Under the pieces are notes generated by a model. It saw only the letters and a list, made by a program, of their open reading frames with translations. It was not told the origin of the DNA and searched no databases. From Bacteroidaceae bacterium (GTDB taxonomy: Bacteria; Bacteroidota; Bacteroidia; Bacteroidales; Bacteroidaceae): a DNA stretch of 50,443 nt. This document shows, piece by piece, positions 25,249-34,936 of this stretch. The stretch covers positions 1-50,443 of the forward strand of contig JAFZKR010000104.1 of NCBI GenBank assembly GCA_017551845.1, written 5' to 3'. Numbering within the stretch: position 1 is the stretch's first letter; each line of letters opens with the position of its first letter. The position numbers and the translations under genes were made by a program.

Positions 25249-25677
25249 ATGTCAGTTAACAAAGTTATTTTAATTGGTAATGTGGGCAGGGATCCGGATG
25301 TGAGGTATCTGGACAACCACGTGTGTGTCGCTAACCTGACTTTAGCCACTTCTGAAAGGGGATATACTGCTCAGAACGGTACTCAGATTCCCGATAGGAC
25401 AGATTGGCACAACTTGGTGTTTTGGCGCGGGTTGGCCGAAACCGTAGAAAAATATGTCCATAAAGGAGACAAGCTCTACATTGAGGGTAGTATCCGTAGT
25501 CGTAGCTACGATGATCAGAACGGACTTCGCCGTTATGTGACCGAGATATTTGTGGACTACATGGAGATGCTCAATACAAGGGTAGCGCAACGGCAGGCTG
25601 TACAGGATGGTTCAGCTGCCGTTCAGAATCAAGCTGCTCCGCAATCAGGCTCCGGAGAATCCGGTGCCCCCATCTGA
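25249..25677 (+). CDS. ssb: Single-stranded DNA-binding protein, atypical tail
   Basis: Coats single-stranded DNA in replication and repair. The OB fold covers about residues 1-108 (NKVILIGNVGRDPDVRYLDN, RTDWHNLVFWRGLAE, VHKGDKLYIEGSIRSRSYDD, YVTEIFVDYMEML), followed by a Gln/Ala-rich linker. The protein ends GESGAPI rather than the acidic tail ending in Phe (DDLPF-like) that normally recruits partner proteins. A run of five C residues at 25667-25671 lies just before the stop; one C fewer would give an end APSDF. The gene is followed by gldE after 40 bases. Confidence 0.92.
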   Translation: MSVNKVILIGNVGRDPDVRYLDNHVCVANLTLATSERGYTAQNGTQIPDRTDWHNLVFWRGLAETVEKYVHKGDKLYIEGSIRSRSYDDQNGLRRYVTEIFVDYMEMLNTRVAQRQAVQDGSAAVQNQAAPQSGSGESGAPI

Positions 25678-25717
25678 TTTCTAATTCTGAAGCGTTATAG
25701 CACCTTTAATATATAGA

Positions 25718-27034
25718 GTGTCAGGAATCGTAGGAACGGCTGCCCTTCGGGGGCTATCGTTCAATTCTCCTACTGTAGGGTCCGTCATCGCAATGGTGAC
25801 GGCCTTACTTTTTCTGTTTCTCTCGGGATTCGTTTCTGCATCGGAAACCTCCTTTTTCTCACTCTCTCCGGAAGAGATGAGCAGTGTCAGGAATTCTGAT
25901 GATCCGCGTGACAGGAGGATAGTCGCTCTTACATCTGATTCTGAAAGACTGCTGGCGTCAATACTGATAACCAATAATCTCGTAAATGTAGCAATTATAC
26001 TTCTGCTTGACCTTGCAATAGGACAGATTGTGGATTTCGGCAGTTCCGTTTGGCTTGAGTTTGTGGTAATAACGGTTCTGCTCACTTTCGTTCTGCTCCT
26101 GTTCGGTGAAATAATCCCTAAACTATACTCATCGAACAATTCTCTTTCTTTCTGCAGGCGAGCGGCTCCCGTTCTTTTCGTCATAATGGTTCTTGTCAAA
26201 CCTTTCTCTTCTATTCTCGTACGCTCTAATGCCATAACACGTCATGTAGCTCAGAAAAACGGGTACAATATTTCTGTCGATCAGCTTGAACATGCCCTTG
26301 AACTTACTGATTCGTCCGATATTCAGGAAGAGCAGCAGATGCTTGAGGGGGTTATCCGTTTCGGTGATGAAACTGCAGCTGACATCATGACTTCCCGGAT
26401 AGACATGGTAATGCTTGACATCAAGGCCACTTTCGGCGAGGTTATGAAGTGTATAAAAGGTAATTTCTACTCCAGAGTTCCTGTCTTTTCAGGGACTTCG
26501 GACAACATCAAGGGGATATTATACATTAAAGACCTGCTCCCTTATCTTGAGAAAAACGAAAATTTCAGGTGGCAATCCATGATCAGGCCGGCTTTTTTCG
26601 TACCTGAAACCCGGAGGCTTGATGATCTGCTTCATGATTTTCAGACAGGCAGGATACACATGGCGATAGTGGTTGATGAATTCGGCGGAACATCCGGACT
26701 TGTGACTCTTGAGGATGTAATTGAGGAGATACTTGGTGAGATTAATGATGAATTTGATGAGGATCCTGTACGTTACAGAAAAACAGGTCCGGATACCTAT
26801 GTCTTTGAAGGAAAGATTCCATTGCCGGATTTCTTCAGGATAACAGGTCTTGATGAGGATGAGTATGCTTCTTATGTGGGTGAGGCTGATACTTTGGCCG
26901 GCTTTCTGCTTGAACTGAAAGGTGATTTTCCCCGAAAGGATGAGGAACTTGTCTGTAAGAACTTGGTTATGAAGGTAATGGAAAAGAAAGAACGACGTAT
27001 ATCAGGTGTCAGGGTCTTGATAAGAAGAAATTAA
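25718..27034 (+). CDS. gldE: GldE-like CNNM/CorC transporter-associated protein
   Basis: A 438-residue membrane protein of the HlyC/CorC (CNNM) family. It has three to four N-terminal helices (DUF21 domain, residues about 20-185, with SGFVSASETSFFSL and the LLFGEIIPKLYSS motif), two CBS domains (about 205-330, including VVDEFGGTSGLVTLEDVIEEILG), and a C-terminal CorC_HlyC domain ending in RRISGVRVLI. In Bacteroidetes the copy behind ssb is annotated as gliding motility-associated GldE, although many carriers do not glide. A GTG start is used; no ATG fits upstream. Ion transport (Mg or Co) is a family inference. Confidence 0.9.
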   Translation: MSGIVGTAALRGLSFNSPTVGSVIAMVTALLFLFLSGFVSASETSFFSLSPEEMSSVRNSDDPRDRRIVALTSDSERLLASILITNNLVNVAIILLLDLAIGQIVDFGSSVWLEFVVITVLLTFVLLLFGEIIPKLYSSNNSLSFCRRAAPVLFVIMVLVKPFSSILVRSNAITRHVAQKNGYNISVDQLEHALELTDSSDIQEEQQMLEGVIRFGDETAADIMTSRIDMVMLDIKATFGEVMKCIKGNFYSRVPVFSGTSDNIKGILYIKDLLPYLEKNENFRWQSMIRPAFFVPETRRLDDLLHDFQTGRIHMAIVVDEFGGTSGLVTLEDVIEEILGEINDEFDEDPVRYRKTGPDTYVFEGKIPLPDFFRITGLDEDEYASYVGEADTLAGFLLELKGDFPRKDEELVCKNLVMKVMEKKERRISGVRVLIRRN

Positions 27035-27089
27035 TCTGTCAGTTTTCCTTTTTTTTATCGCGTGCCCGCGCGTATTTTCTATTATTTAC

Positions 27090-27097
27090 TATCTTTG
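27090..27097 (+). promoter_or_regulatory. -7 element of the lipoprotein gene
   Basis: TATCTTTG matches TAnnTTTG; no TTG stands 19-21 bases upstream, where instead there is a GC-rich stretch (27059-27073). The gene start follows 57 bases later. Confidence 0.4.
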
Positions 27098-27154
27098 CAA
27101 CTTCAGGAATCACTTCTGAATGATATAATTAACCAATAATCAAATTCTGACATT

Positions 27155-30100
27155 ATGAAAAAAATCCAAAGGACAATGTCTTTATTCGGTTTTGCAGTCC
27201 TTCTATTTCTGGCATCCTGCATTTCCAGAACGAATGATCTGGATCTTGACAAGGAGATCAGTTATGACATGCGGATTGCACCGGGTGGGTTTGCCATTCC
27301 ACTTGGCAACATTGAGAAAATTTTGGTGGATTCTCTCATCAAGACCGATGATGACGGCTCTGCTTTGGTATCCCTTCCTGACGGACAATATGGGATAACG
27401 ATGGAAGGTTCAATTGACAAGGTTGATGCCGGTATTGATGAGATTACTCTCGAGGTTGACGAAGATGCTCTTAAGATCAATGCTTTTACAGCCAGTTTCG
27501 ATGATCCTACACCCGGATCCATCAAGATTGACGAGCGTGAAAACGGAACGGAAGTCTCTATCCCTGAGATCAACCTGGATGAGATTAACAGCAGATTGCC
27601 GTTACTCAAAAGTGATACAAGCTGTACTTATCCTATTCCTGGAATACCTGGTACAGGAATGCTTATTCCGGTGGAGATTCCTATCCGGATCGACAACAGC
27701 GACAATCCCATGGCATTCAGGTTCAGTTACGACCTTCCGGCTGATGTAGATGTCCTCAACGCTGTATGGCTAGGCAAACAGCAAGGATCGCACGACGGTC
27801 AGAAGATAACCCTCAATGTGAATATGAGTGGTCTTTTTACATTGATTGAAGAACCTGAAATAAGCATCAAATCGCTTATCGTGGATTTCCCCGATAATTT
27901 CACTATCTCAAAGGATGCTTCTCTTTATAATTATGTTCCGGAAAAAAACGTCAATGTGGTAGATGGACATAAGTTCAGCATCTCCATGGATTCAGAGTCT
28001 GTAACCGGTTTGAGTAAGACAAATCCGGTACTTCCTATTACTCTGTATGTCAGTAAAGCTGATTTTTCGTCTGATTGCAAAGACGGTCGGATTGAATTCA
28101 GTGAATCGGTCGTTTACTCTCTTGATTTTATAGTCAAGGGACAAGTGGAACTGAATGAGCCTAAAGTCTTTGATGTGAGCGTAAGCCTAAATGAGCAGAT
28201 GCAGATGTCTGATATCGACGCCAGTGTCAAGACCAAGTCTGTTGATATGTCACAGCAGTCTTTCAGCAGTCAGTTCCATATTACCGGCCTTGATGACATC
28301 TCCTCTATCAATACTGTCACTTTTGATGACCAAGCCAGTGTATTGAACATTTCCCTTTCGGATTTTCCCATCGCACCGTTCAGCCTCTCATCAGAGAGTG
28401 TGATAAACCTGGTCTTTCCTGAAATGTTCACATTCGGCGATGAATGTCTTACCCAGAATGGTGTCCCTGCAGGCAGTTGGGATGGTAATATCTTGAAGAT
28501 AGATCCTTCTAAGGCAATGGGCGAAACTCTGACGATACATCCTGTATCTCTTGATGCAAGTTCTTATCAGATTAATCAGGATGCTACTATGGATATTCCG
28601 GTAGAGTTCATTTATGACGGTCATTTCGAGACCGAACCTAAATCCGATGTTTCCCTCACCGACCTGACTGATGCTTTCGGCTCAAAGAGCGTGACAGTCA
28701 AGGTATGGGGTAACTTCAAGATCGATAATGCGGAAGTGGTGACCAAATCAATTGTAGATGAGTTTAATGAAGAATCATCATTTGAGATTGATGAGGAAGT
28801 GGATAAAGCACTAAGGATCTTAAGGAAAGTGGAGTTCCGTGAACCGGCTGCAATTGACGTGAAGCTGATGTTCAGTGGAGTTCCCAATACGATAACAGGT
28901 CTTGATATGTCAGATTTCGAGATTACTTTCCCGAGTTTTCTGAAAATGAAATATTCGGGTAGTGACAGCAGAATCTCTTTGTCTGGAAACATTTTGTCGA
29001 TCGACGGAATTCTGAATGCTTCCGAGTTGTCAGAAATCGGCAATGGATTCGTAATACAAGGCCTTGCTGTGGATGGAATGGAATTCAATCCGGAACTGAA
29101 AACAAAGGATGGCCGTATAGTGATAAATGATGAGAAAGTCATCATGAAGGGTAAGGTCAAGGTAGAGAACCAGATAATTCAGAGTAAGGATCTGGAAGAT
29201 ATTACAGTCACTCCTACGGTCAAGTTTGCAAAGATCAAAGTCAAGAGTGTTACAGGTCAGGTTGATCCGCAGATTGATCCTGTACATGAGAGCGTAGCCA
29301 TCTCATTGTCCGACGATATAGACTTCCTTAAAGATGACAAGAACAGGCTCAGCCTAAAGGATCCTCAGATAACATTGAATCTGACCAGTTCCATTACGGT
29401 TCCCATCAAGTTGGACCTTTCTATTTCATCAAAAGACAAGGATGGTAAGACAATCAAGGAGGATATAGGACCCGATGAAGGTTCAATCATCATTCCTGCC
29501 TGCGATCCTGAAAAGGAAACACGGAATGTGAAACTTGTTTTGCTTAATCACAATGTTGTTGGAAATCAGGATGAAGATATCGTTTATGTCAGGATAAACC
29601 GTCTGTCTGAACTCATGACCACAATCCCTGATTCTGTCATTTTCGATCTGAAAGCATCGGCTGACCAGTCTGTGGAACATGTGGTGGACCTTGACCGCGA
29701 TCTGTATGTTTTAGGTGATTACACCGTCTCAGTACCTCTTTCGTTTGATGACATGTTCATTGAGTATAATGATACGATCAAGGATTTGAGTGAGGATATG
29801 GAGGATATATCTGATGTGGTGAGTGCTGCCGATGTTGAATTAAATGCAAAGGTTACAAGTACCATCCCGTTTGGTATCAAACTCTCTTTCAAGGCACTTG
29901 ACAAGATGGAACATCCAGTTAATGACATAACTCTGGAGCAGGTGACCATAAGTCCGGGAAGCACAGCCGGAACAACATCGGAGATGAAAGTGAGGATTTC
30001 TGTTAAGAATAATTCACTTAAGTTGCTTGACGCTCTTGTTATTTCCGCTCAATGTGAATCCGGTACTGATGGAGCCTCAATCAAGAAGGGTCAGTATATT

Positions 30101-30178
30101 GAATTATCTGACATGAAACTTCTGATACATGACGGGATTGACTTAGACCTTACGGATAAACTGAACAATAAAGACTAG
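27155..30178 (+). CDS. Large beta-rich lipoprotein of unknown function
   Basis: A 1007-residue protein with a lipoprotein signal: MKKIQRTMSLFGFAVLLFLA then SC, lipidated Cys22, and acidic residues just after. The mature part has few Cys and shows repeated short hydrophobic strands separated by Asp/Ser/Gly-rich turns (for example MRIAPGGFAIPLGNIEKIL near the start, and later VPLSFDDMFIEY and IPFGIKLSFKAL), which suggests many beta-sandwich or solenoid-like modules. No catalytic motif is seen. I know no named family for it. It is followed after 22 bases by a DUF5723 protein, so it may be an outer-membrane-anchored partner. Real gene by signal peptide, codon frame and length; function unknown. 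Confidence 0.75.
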   Translation: MKKIQRTMSLFGFAVLLFLASCISRTNDLDLDKEISYDMRIAPGGFAIPLGNIEKILVDSLIKTDDDGSALVSLPDGQYGITMEGSIDKVDAGIDEITLEVDEDALKINAFTASFDDPTPGSIKIDERENGTEVSIPEINLDEINSRLPLLKSDTSCTYPIPGIPGTGMLIPVEIPIRIDNSDNPMAFRFSYDLPADVDVLNAVWLGKQQGSHDGQKITLNVNMSGLFTLIEEPEISIKSLIVDFPDNFTISKDASLYNYVPEKNVNVVDGHKFSISMDSESVTGLSKTNPVLPITLYVSKADFSSDCKDGRIEFSESVVYSLDFIVKGQVELNEPKVFDVSVSLNEQMQMSDIDASVKTKSVDMSQQSFSSQFHITGLDDISSINTVTFDDQASVLNISLSDFPIAPFSLSSESVINLVFPEMFTFGDECLTQNGVPAGSWDGNILKIDPSKAMGETLTIHPVSLDASSYQINQDATMDIPVEFIYDGHFETEPKSDVSLTDLTDAFGSKSVTVKVWGNFKIDNAEVVTKSIVDEFNEESSFEIDEEVDKALRILRKVEFREPAAIDVKLMFSGVPNTITGLDMSDFEITFPSFLKMKYSGSDSRISLSGNILSIDGILNASELSEIGNGFVIQGLAVDGMEFNPELKTKDGRIVINDEKVIMKGKVKVENQIIQSKDLEDITVTPTVKFAKIKVKSVTGQVDPQIDPVHESVAISLSDDIDFLKDDKNRLSLKDPQITLNLTSSITVPIKLDLSISSKDKDGKTIKEDIGPDEGSIIIPACDPEKETRNVKLVLLNHNVVGNQDEDIVYVRINRLSELMTTIPDSVIFDLKASADQSVEHVVDLDRDLYVLGDYTVSVPLSFDDMFIEYNDTIKDLSEDMEDISDVVSAADVELNAKVTSTIPFGIKLSFKALDKMEHPVNDITLEQVTISPGSTAGTTSEMKVRISVKNNSLKLLDALVISAQCESGTDGASIKKGQYIELSDMKLLIHDGIDLDLTDKLNNKD

Positions 30179-30200
30179 TAACCTCGTAAAATACAAAGTT

Positions 30201-31592
30201 ATGAAAACAAGAATATTTTCATTCAAGTCTCTTTTTGCAGTATTGCTGATTATTGCGTCTTCAGTTTCGCATGCCCAGACTACAGGCACCGGATATTTTC
30301 TTGAAGGTTTTTCCAAACGTTATGAACTGAATCCGGCTTTTGCTCCCGAGAGAAGAGTTCTGGTGTCTATACCTGCATTGAGCAACATTCAAATTGACGC
30401 CCAGAGTTCTTTCGGCCTATCAAATTTCATGTATGATTCCAAGTCACATCCTGGAAAACTGACCACTTTCATGAGTCCTGATGTTGACCGTGATGAATTC
30501 ATGAACAATCTGCCGTCGGCAGCACAGGTCAATGTAGGCTTGAATATGGACATTCTGACTGTTGGAGTAGGCTCCAAGTCACAATATACCGTCTTTGATC
30601 TGAGGATGAGGAACAGGGAGACTGTCAGTATCCCCAAAGAGTTGTTCGGTTTCATGAAATCCAGTCTCGCAACCGGAGATTATATGATTGAAGACCTCAA
30701 TGTAAAAACCATCAGTTATATTGAAGCCGCTTTAAACCATTCTCACATGATTGGCGAGAATCTTAGGATAGGCGGAACGATGAAGATCCTGTACGGTTTG
30801 GTTTATGCCGATTTGAACATTGACCAGATTGATGCCCGTCTGTCTGAAGAGTCTTGGATGGTTAAGACGAACGGCAGATTAAGAGCAAACATCCCGGGGC
30901 AGGTATTCAATTATGATGCTGAGAATAATACTATTGACGGTTTGGAGTCATCAGATAAGTTCAGTATTCCATGGAGTTTCGGCCTGGCATTTGACTTAGG
31001 TGCGGAATACGATATGAAAGAAATTGTCAAGGGACTGAAATTGTCTGCATCCATAACAGACCTCGGTTTTGTAAAATGGAACCAGTTGAGCTCATTTGAA
31101 ACAGACAATGACAAATATGTAGAATTTAAAGGATTTGAAGGATATGACGTCAATGATTCTGACAATGATGAGACAATTGACAATCTTGAGGATGATTTCA
31201 AGGAAATGATACGGTTATATAGGACTAAGGATGCAGAGACGGAGGGTATTGGTCTGGATGTCACTTTCAGGACAGGCGCAGAATATACTCTTCCTCCTGT
31301 CGAATGGCTGTCTTTCGGTGAATTGCTTACTCTCAGGACAGGTACCTGGCCTTATTTCGAGTCACTGACAACCGTTACTGCATCACCATGCCGTTGGTTT
31401 GATTTTACAGGTAAACTTGGTTTTTCAACATATGGCTCATCACTGGGAATGATGATGAATTTCCATCCTGCCGGTTTCAACTTCTTTGTCGCTGTTGACC
31501 GACTCAATGCCGAGTTGAATCCACAGTTTATACCTCTTAATGATTTTGGCGTCAATATCTGTCTCGGTATGAATCTGGTGATAGGGAAGTAA
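30201..31592 (+). CDS. DUF5723 outer-membrane beta-barrel protein
   Basis: A 463-residue exported protein: signal MKTRIFSFKSLFAVLLIIAS and cleavage after HAQ. The mature N-terminus (GYFLEGFSKRYELNPAFAPE) is typical of DUF5723/PorV-like barrels, in which a short conserved segment precedes alternating hydrophobic strands (LRIGGTMKILYGLVYADLNI, GLKLSASITDLGFVKW). It ends with GVNICLGMNLVIGK, a final strand but without a terminal aromatic residue. Likely an outer-membrane barrel of unknown role, co-transcribed with the large lipoprotein. Family call is by recall. Confidence 0.75.
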   Translation: MKTRIFSFKSLFAVLLIIASSVSHAQTTGTGYFLEGFSKRYELNPAFAPERRVLVSIPALSNIQIDAQSSFGLSNFMYDSKSHPGKLTTFMSPDVDRDEFMNNLPSAAQVNVGLNMDILTVGVGSKSQYTVFDLRMRNRETVSIPKELFGFMKSSLATGDYMIEDLNVKTISYIEAALNHSHMIGENLRIGGTMKILYGLVYADLNIDQIDARLSEESWMVKTNGRLRANIPGQVFNYDAENNTIDGLESSDKFSIPWSFGLAFDLGAEYDMKEIVKGLKLSASITDLGFVKWNQLSSFETDNDKYVEFKGFEGYDVNDSDNDETIDNLEDDFKEMIRLYRTKDAETEGIGLDVTFRTGAEYTLPPVEWLSFGELLTLRTGTWPYFESLTTVTASPCRWFDFTGKLGFSTYGSSLGMMMNFHPAGFNFFVAVDRLNAELNPQFIPLNDFGVNICLGMNLVIGK

Positions 31593-31600
31593 AGATATAG

Positions 31601-32248
31601 ATGAGTGATTCTTCCATACTTGAGATTGTTCTCAAGGGAATGGCGATAGGTTTTCTTGCAGCAGCCCCGACGGGACCGTCGGGGGTGCTTGTAATACAAC
31701 GTACTCTTAACAAAGGTCGGTGGAAGGGATTCCTTACCGGTCTTGGAGTTTCTGTAAGTGACGCAGTTTATATTTTTATCACCATTATGTGCCTCTCATT
31801 GGTGCTCGGTTATCTTGAGAATCCTGGAATCGCTTTTTTGGTGAAACTTACCGGGTGTGCTCTTCTGCTTGTATTTGGCCTGATTACAGTAAGGAACAAT
31901 CCTCTTGCCAGAGCAAAGGAGATCGTGGTTAAGAAGGAATCGTCAGGTCAGTTCCTGCTGACAGGTTTTCTGGTGGCAATAGTGAATCCTCTGATAATAT
32001 TCTTCTATATGGGATTGTTCGCCTTCTTTTCTCTGCCTGTCGATGAATTCACATTAAGTCTAAAAATGAAGACTTATGCTTTTACTCTTGTGGGCGATGT
32101 CTGCTGGTGGTTCACTCTTTCATATTTGGTCAATAAACTGAAGAACCGTTTTGACCTGCGTGGTCTGTGGATGATAAACAGAATAATGGGTACAATCCTT
32201 ATCGTATCTTCCGTGGTGTGGCTTTCATTGATATTAGTGAAATTATAA
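31601..32248 (+). CDS. LysE family exporter
   Basis: A 215-residue inner-membrane protein with six helices. The N-terminal motif GMAIGFLAAAPTGPSGVLVI and GRWKGFLTGLGVSVSDAVYI matches the LysE/RhtB translocator fold, where the GPxG segment lines the path. Family members export amino acids or related small molecules; substrate unknown. It starts eight bases after the DUF5723 gene and its stop overlaps the DUF4924 start (TAATG). Confidence 0.85.
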   Translation: MSDSSILEIVLKGMAIGFLAAAPTGPSGVLVIQRTLNKGRWKGFLTGLGVSVSDAVYIFITIMCLSLVLGYLENPGIAFLVKLTGCALLLVFGLITVRNNPLARAKEIVVKKESSGQFLLTGFLVAIVNPLIIFFYMGLFAFFSLPVDEFTLSLKMKTYAFTLVGDVCWWFTLSYLVNKLKNRFDLRGLWMINRIMGTILIVSSVVWLSLILVKL

Positions 32249-32793
32249 TGTTTGTTCAGGAGGAATTAAGAAAGAGTAACATAGCTGAGTATCTGCTGTA
32301 TATGTGGCAGGTAGAGGATATAATACGTGCTGCCGGGTTGGACAGCGAACGGCTTTATGATACTGTTATAGAGGTAAGCGGGCGCAGTGAGTCTGATTGC
32401 CGACAATGGAAACAGTGGTATGATGACATGATCGGGATGATGCGCATAGAGGGGAAGACTGAGCATGGACATCTTCAGGTCAATGAAAATGTACTGGTTC
32501 TGTTGGAGGATCTCCATTTACGTCTGCTTGACAGTGACAATCAGTCTGAGTACAGGGAACTTTATTATAAAGCCTTGCCGTTCATCGTTGAATATCGTGC
32601 CAGAAACCATGAGGAGCAGAATAATGAATTGCGTGACTGCTTCAATTTGTTGTATGGAGTATGGATGCTCAAATTGCAGGGCAAATCATTGAGCGAAGGT
32701 ACGGCTCAGGCTGTGAAGGTCGTATCGGCTTTTATCGGAAAACTGGCTCTACTCTACCGTGAAGAGAAGAATGGGACATTGGTTTTAGATTGA
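32248..32793 (+). CDS. DUF4924 family protein
   Basis: A 181-residue soluble, mostly helical protein. The start at 32248 is set by the TAATG overlap with lysE; frames farther upstream lie inside that gene. It begins [20 protein letters not shown], which with the conserved QVEDIIRA segment marks the Bacteroidetes DUF4924 family. No enzyme motif is visible and no function is known. The stop is two bases before the RF3 start, which ties it to translation genes. Confidence 0.8.
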   Translation: MFVQEELRKSNIAEYLLYMWQVEDIIRAAGLDSERLYDTVIEVSGRSESDCRQWKQWYDDMIGMMRIEGKTEHGHLQVNENVLVLLEDLHLRLLDSDNQSEYRELYYKALPFIVEYRARNHEEQNNELRDCFNLLYGVWMLKLQGKSLSEGTAQAVKVVSAFIGKLALLYREEKNGTLVLD

Positions 32794-32795
32794 TT

Positions 32796-34364
32796 ATGAT
32801 TGAAGAGATAAACAGGCGTAGAACATTTGCGATAGTTTCGCACCCTGATGCCGGTAAGACAACCCTTACTGAGAAATTTCTGCTGTTCGGCGGCCAGATT
32901 CAGGTTGCCGGCGCCGTCAAGTCCAATAAGATTCGCAAGACAGCCACATCGGACTGGATGGATATTGAGAAACAGCGTGGAATCTCCGTTACCACATCGG
33001 TCATGGAGTTTGATTATGAAGGTTACAAGATAAATATCCTGGATACCCCGGGTCACCAGGACTTTGCTGAGGATACTTTCCGCACGTTGACCGCCGTTGA
33101 CAGCGTAATCATTGTCATTGACAGCGCCAAAGGCGTTGAGCTTCAGACACGCCGTCTTATGGAGGTGTGCCGCATGCGCAAGACTCCGGTGATAGTCTTT
33201 GTAAACAAGTTGGACCGTGAAGGTAATGATCCTTTTGACCTGCTTGATGAACTTGAGGAGGAACTCCAGATACATGTACGCCCGCTCAGCTGGCCTATTG
33301 AGAAAGGTGCGCGTTTCAAGGGGGTGTACAATATCTATGAGCAGAAACTTGACCTTTTCACCCCTGATAAGCAGAAAGTCACAGAGAAGGTTGAGGTTGA
33401 CATAAACAGCACGGATCTTGAGGCTCATGTGGGTGAGCGTGAAGCTGCAAAGTTACGCACTGACCTGGAGTTGATAGACGGCGTTTATGAACCGTTTGAC
33501 CGCAGCCAGTATCTTAACGGAGAACTTGCTCCCGTATTCTTTGGCTCAGCTCTGAACAACTTCGGCGTACAGGAATTGCTAAACTGCTTTGTTCAGATTG
33601 CGCCCAGCCCGCGTCCCACACAGGCATTGGAGCGTATGGTGAAGCCCGAGGACAGCAAGTTTACGGGATTCATCTTCAAGATTACCGCCAACATTGATCC
33701 CAACCACCGTTCATCGGTGGCATTCTGTAAGGTCTGCTCAGGCCGGTTCCAGCGTAACGAGCCATATTATCACGTACGTATGGACAAGACCTTCCGGTTC
33801 TCATCGCCCACCCAGTTCATGGCACAGCGCAAGAGCACCATTGAAGAGGCTTGGCCGGGCGATATCATCGGCCTGCCCGACACCGGTAACTTCAAGATCG
33901 GTGATACGCTGACTCAGGGAGAGAAACTCCACTTCAAGGGTTTGCCAAGTTTTTCACCTGAGATGTTCAAATATATTGAGAACGCTGACCCCATGCGCGC
34001 CAAGCAGCTTGCTAAGGGTATTGACCAGCTGATGGGTGAGGGTGTGGCCCAGATGTTTGTGAACCAGTTCAACGGCCGCAAGCTTATAGGTACGGTAGGA
34101 CAGCTTCAGTTTGAGGTTATCCAGTATCGTCTGGAGCATGAGTACAACGCCCTGTGCCGTTGGGAGCCGGCCAGTCTTTACAAGGCCTGCTGGATAGAGA
34201 GTGATGATGAGGCAGAGCTTGAGGCGTTCAAGAAACGCAAGTATCAGTTTATGGCTACTGATATGGAGGGCCGTGACGTCTTCCTGGCTGACAGCGGCTA
34301 TGTGCTGCAGATGGCGCAGATAGACTTTAAGCATATCAAGTTCCACTTTACGAGCGAGTTCTGA
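32796..34364 (+). CDS. prfC: Peptide chain release factor 3
   Basis: GTPase that recycles RF1/RF2 from the ribosome after termination. The 522-residue protein has G1 [10 protein letters not shown], the switch region [14 protein letters not shown]3 DTPGHQDF and G4 NKLD, all intact, unlike the EF-G2 paralog in this window. The RF3-specific [11 protein letters not shown] motif and length confirm the assignment. ATG at 32796 is preferred to a TTG two codons upstream that overlaps DUF4924. The stop overlaps tsaC (TGATG). Confidence 0.97.
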   Translation: MIEEINRRRTFAIVSHPDAGKTTLTEKFLLFGGQIQVAGAVKSNKIRKTATSDWMDIEKQRGISVTTSVMEFDYEGYKINILDTPGHQDFAEDTFRTLTAVDSVIIVIDSAKGVELQTRRLMEVCRMRKTPVIVFVNKLDREGNDPFDLLDELEEELQIHVRPLSWPIEKGARFKGVYNIYEQKLDLFTPDKQKVTEKVEVDINSTDLEAHVGEREAAKLRTDLELIDGVYEPFDRSQYLNGELAPVFFGSALNNFGVQELLNCFVQIAPSPRPTQALERMVKPEDSKFTGFIFKITANIDPNHRSSVAFCKVCSGRFQRNEPYYHVRMDKTFRFSSPTQFMAQRKSTIEEAWPGDIIGLPDTGNFKIGDTLTQGEKLHFKGLPSFSPEMFKYIENADPMRAKQLAKGIDQLMGEGVAQMFVNQFNGRKLIGTVGQLQFEVIQYRLEHEYNALCRWEPASLYKACWIESDDEAELEAFKKRKYQFMATDMEGRDVFLADSGYVLQMAQIDFKHIKFHFTSEF

Positions 34365-34936
34365 TGCAGGAGTTCATTGAAGATGTCAAGAAGGCCGTAC
34401 AGGTCATGCGTGATGGCGGTATAATCCTCTATCCAACAGATACCATCTGGGGGATAGGGTGTGATGCCTCCAATTCCGTTGCCGTGCGCCGTATCTTCGA
34501 GCTCAAGCAGCGCAGTGACAGTAAGTCCATGCTCTCGCTTATAGATTCCGATGCCAAACTGGGCTATTATGTGCCCAATATCCCTGATGTGGCGTATGAC
34601 CTCATGGATTTGGCAGAGAAGCCTCTCACCATCATCTATGACAATGTGCGCCATCTGGCACCTGAACTTCTTGCAGAGGACGGCAGTGCCGGCATCCGTG
34701 TTACACGTGAGGCCTTCTCCAATGAGTTGTGCCGCAGGTTGGGTGGGGCAGTGGTTTCCACATCGGCTAATATCAGCGGACAGCCGTCGGCTGCCAATTT
34801 CAGTGAGATAGCCGATGTTATTAAGCAGGGTGTTGACTACATTGTTGAATATCGTCAGACAGAACAGACCAGGACTGTGGCATCGGGCATAATCAAACTC
34901 GGTTCAGGTGGATTGGTTAAAGTAATCAGAGAATGA
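34364..34936 (+). CDS. tsaC: L-threonylcarbamoyladenylate synthase (YrdC/Sua5)
   Basis: Makes threonylcarbamoyl-AMP for the universal t6A37 modification of ANN-decoding tRNAs. The 190-residue single-domain protein has the YrdC features GGIILYPTDTIWGIGCDA near residue 20, the FELKQRSDSKSMLSLI substrate motif, and GGAVVSTSANISGQP near residue 128. Overlaps RF3 by one base and clcA by four (ATGA), so it is in the same transcript. Confidence 0.95.
   Translation: MQEFIEDVKKAVQVMRDGGIILYPTDTIWGIGCDASNSVAVRRIFELKQRSDSKSMLSLIDSDAKLGYYVPNIPDVAYDLMDLAEKPLTIIYDNVRHLAPELLAEDGSAGIRVTREAFSNELCRRLGGAVVSTSANISGQPSAANFSEIADVIKQGVDYIVEYRQTEQTRTVASGIIKLGSGGLVKVIRE

Noticed and set aside
25681..26235. A 184-codon open frame antisense to gldE
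   Set aside because: It mirrors the gldE N-terminal domain in reverse, is Ser/Thr/Arg-rich without any motif, and has no promoter.
28621..29160. A 179-codon open frame antisense to the large lipoprotein
   Set aside because: The sense frame has a clear lipoprotein signal and spans 1007 codons; the antisense frame is Ser/Thr-rich with no signal.
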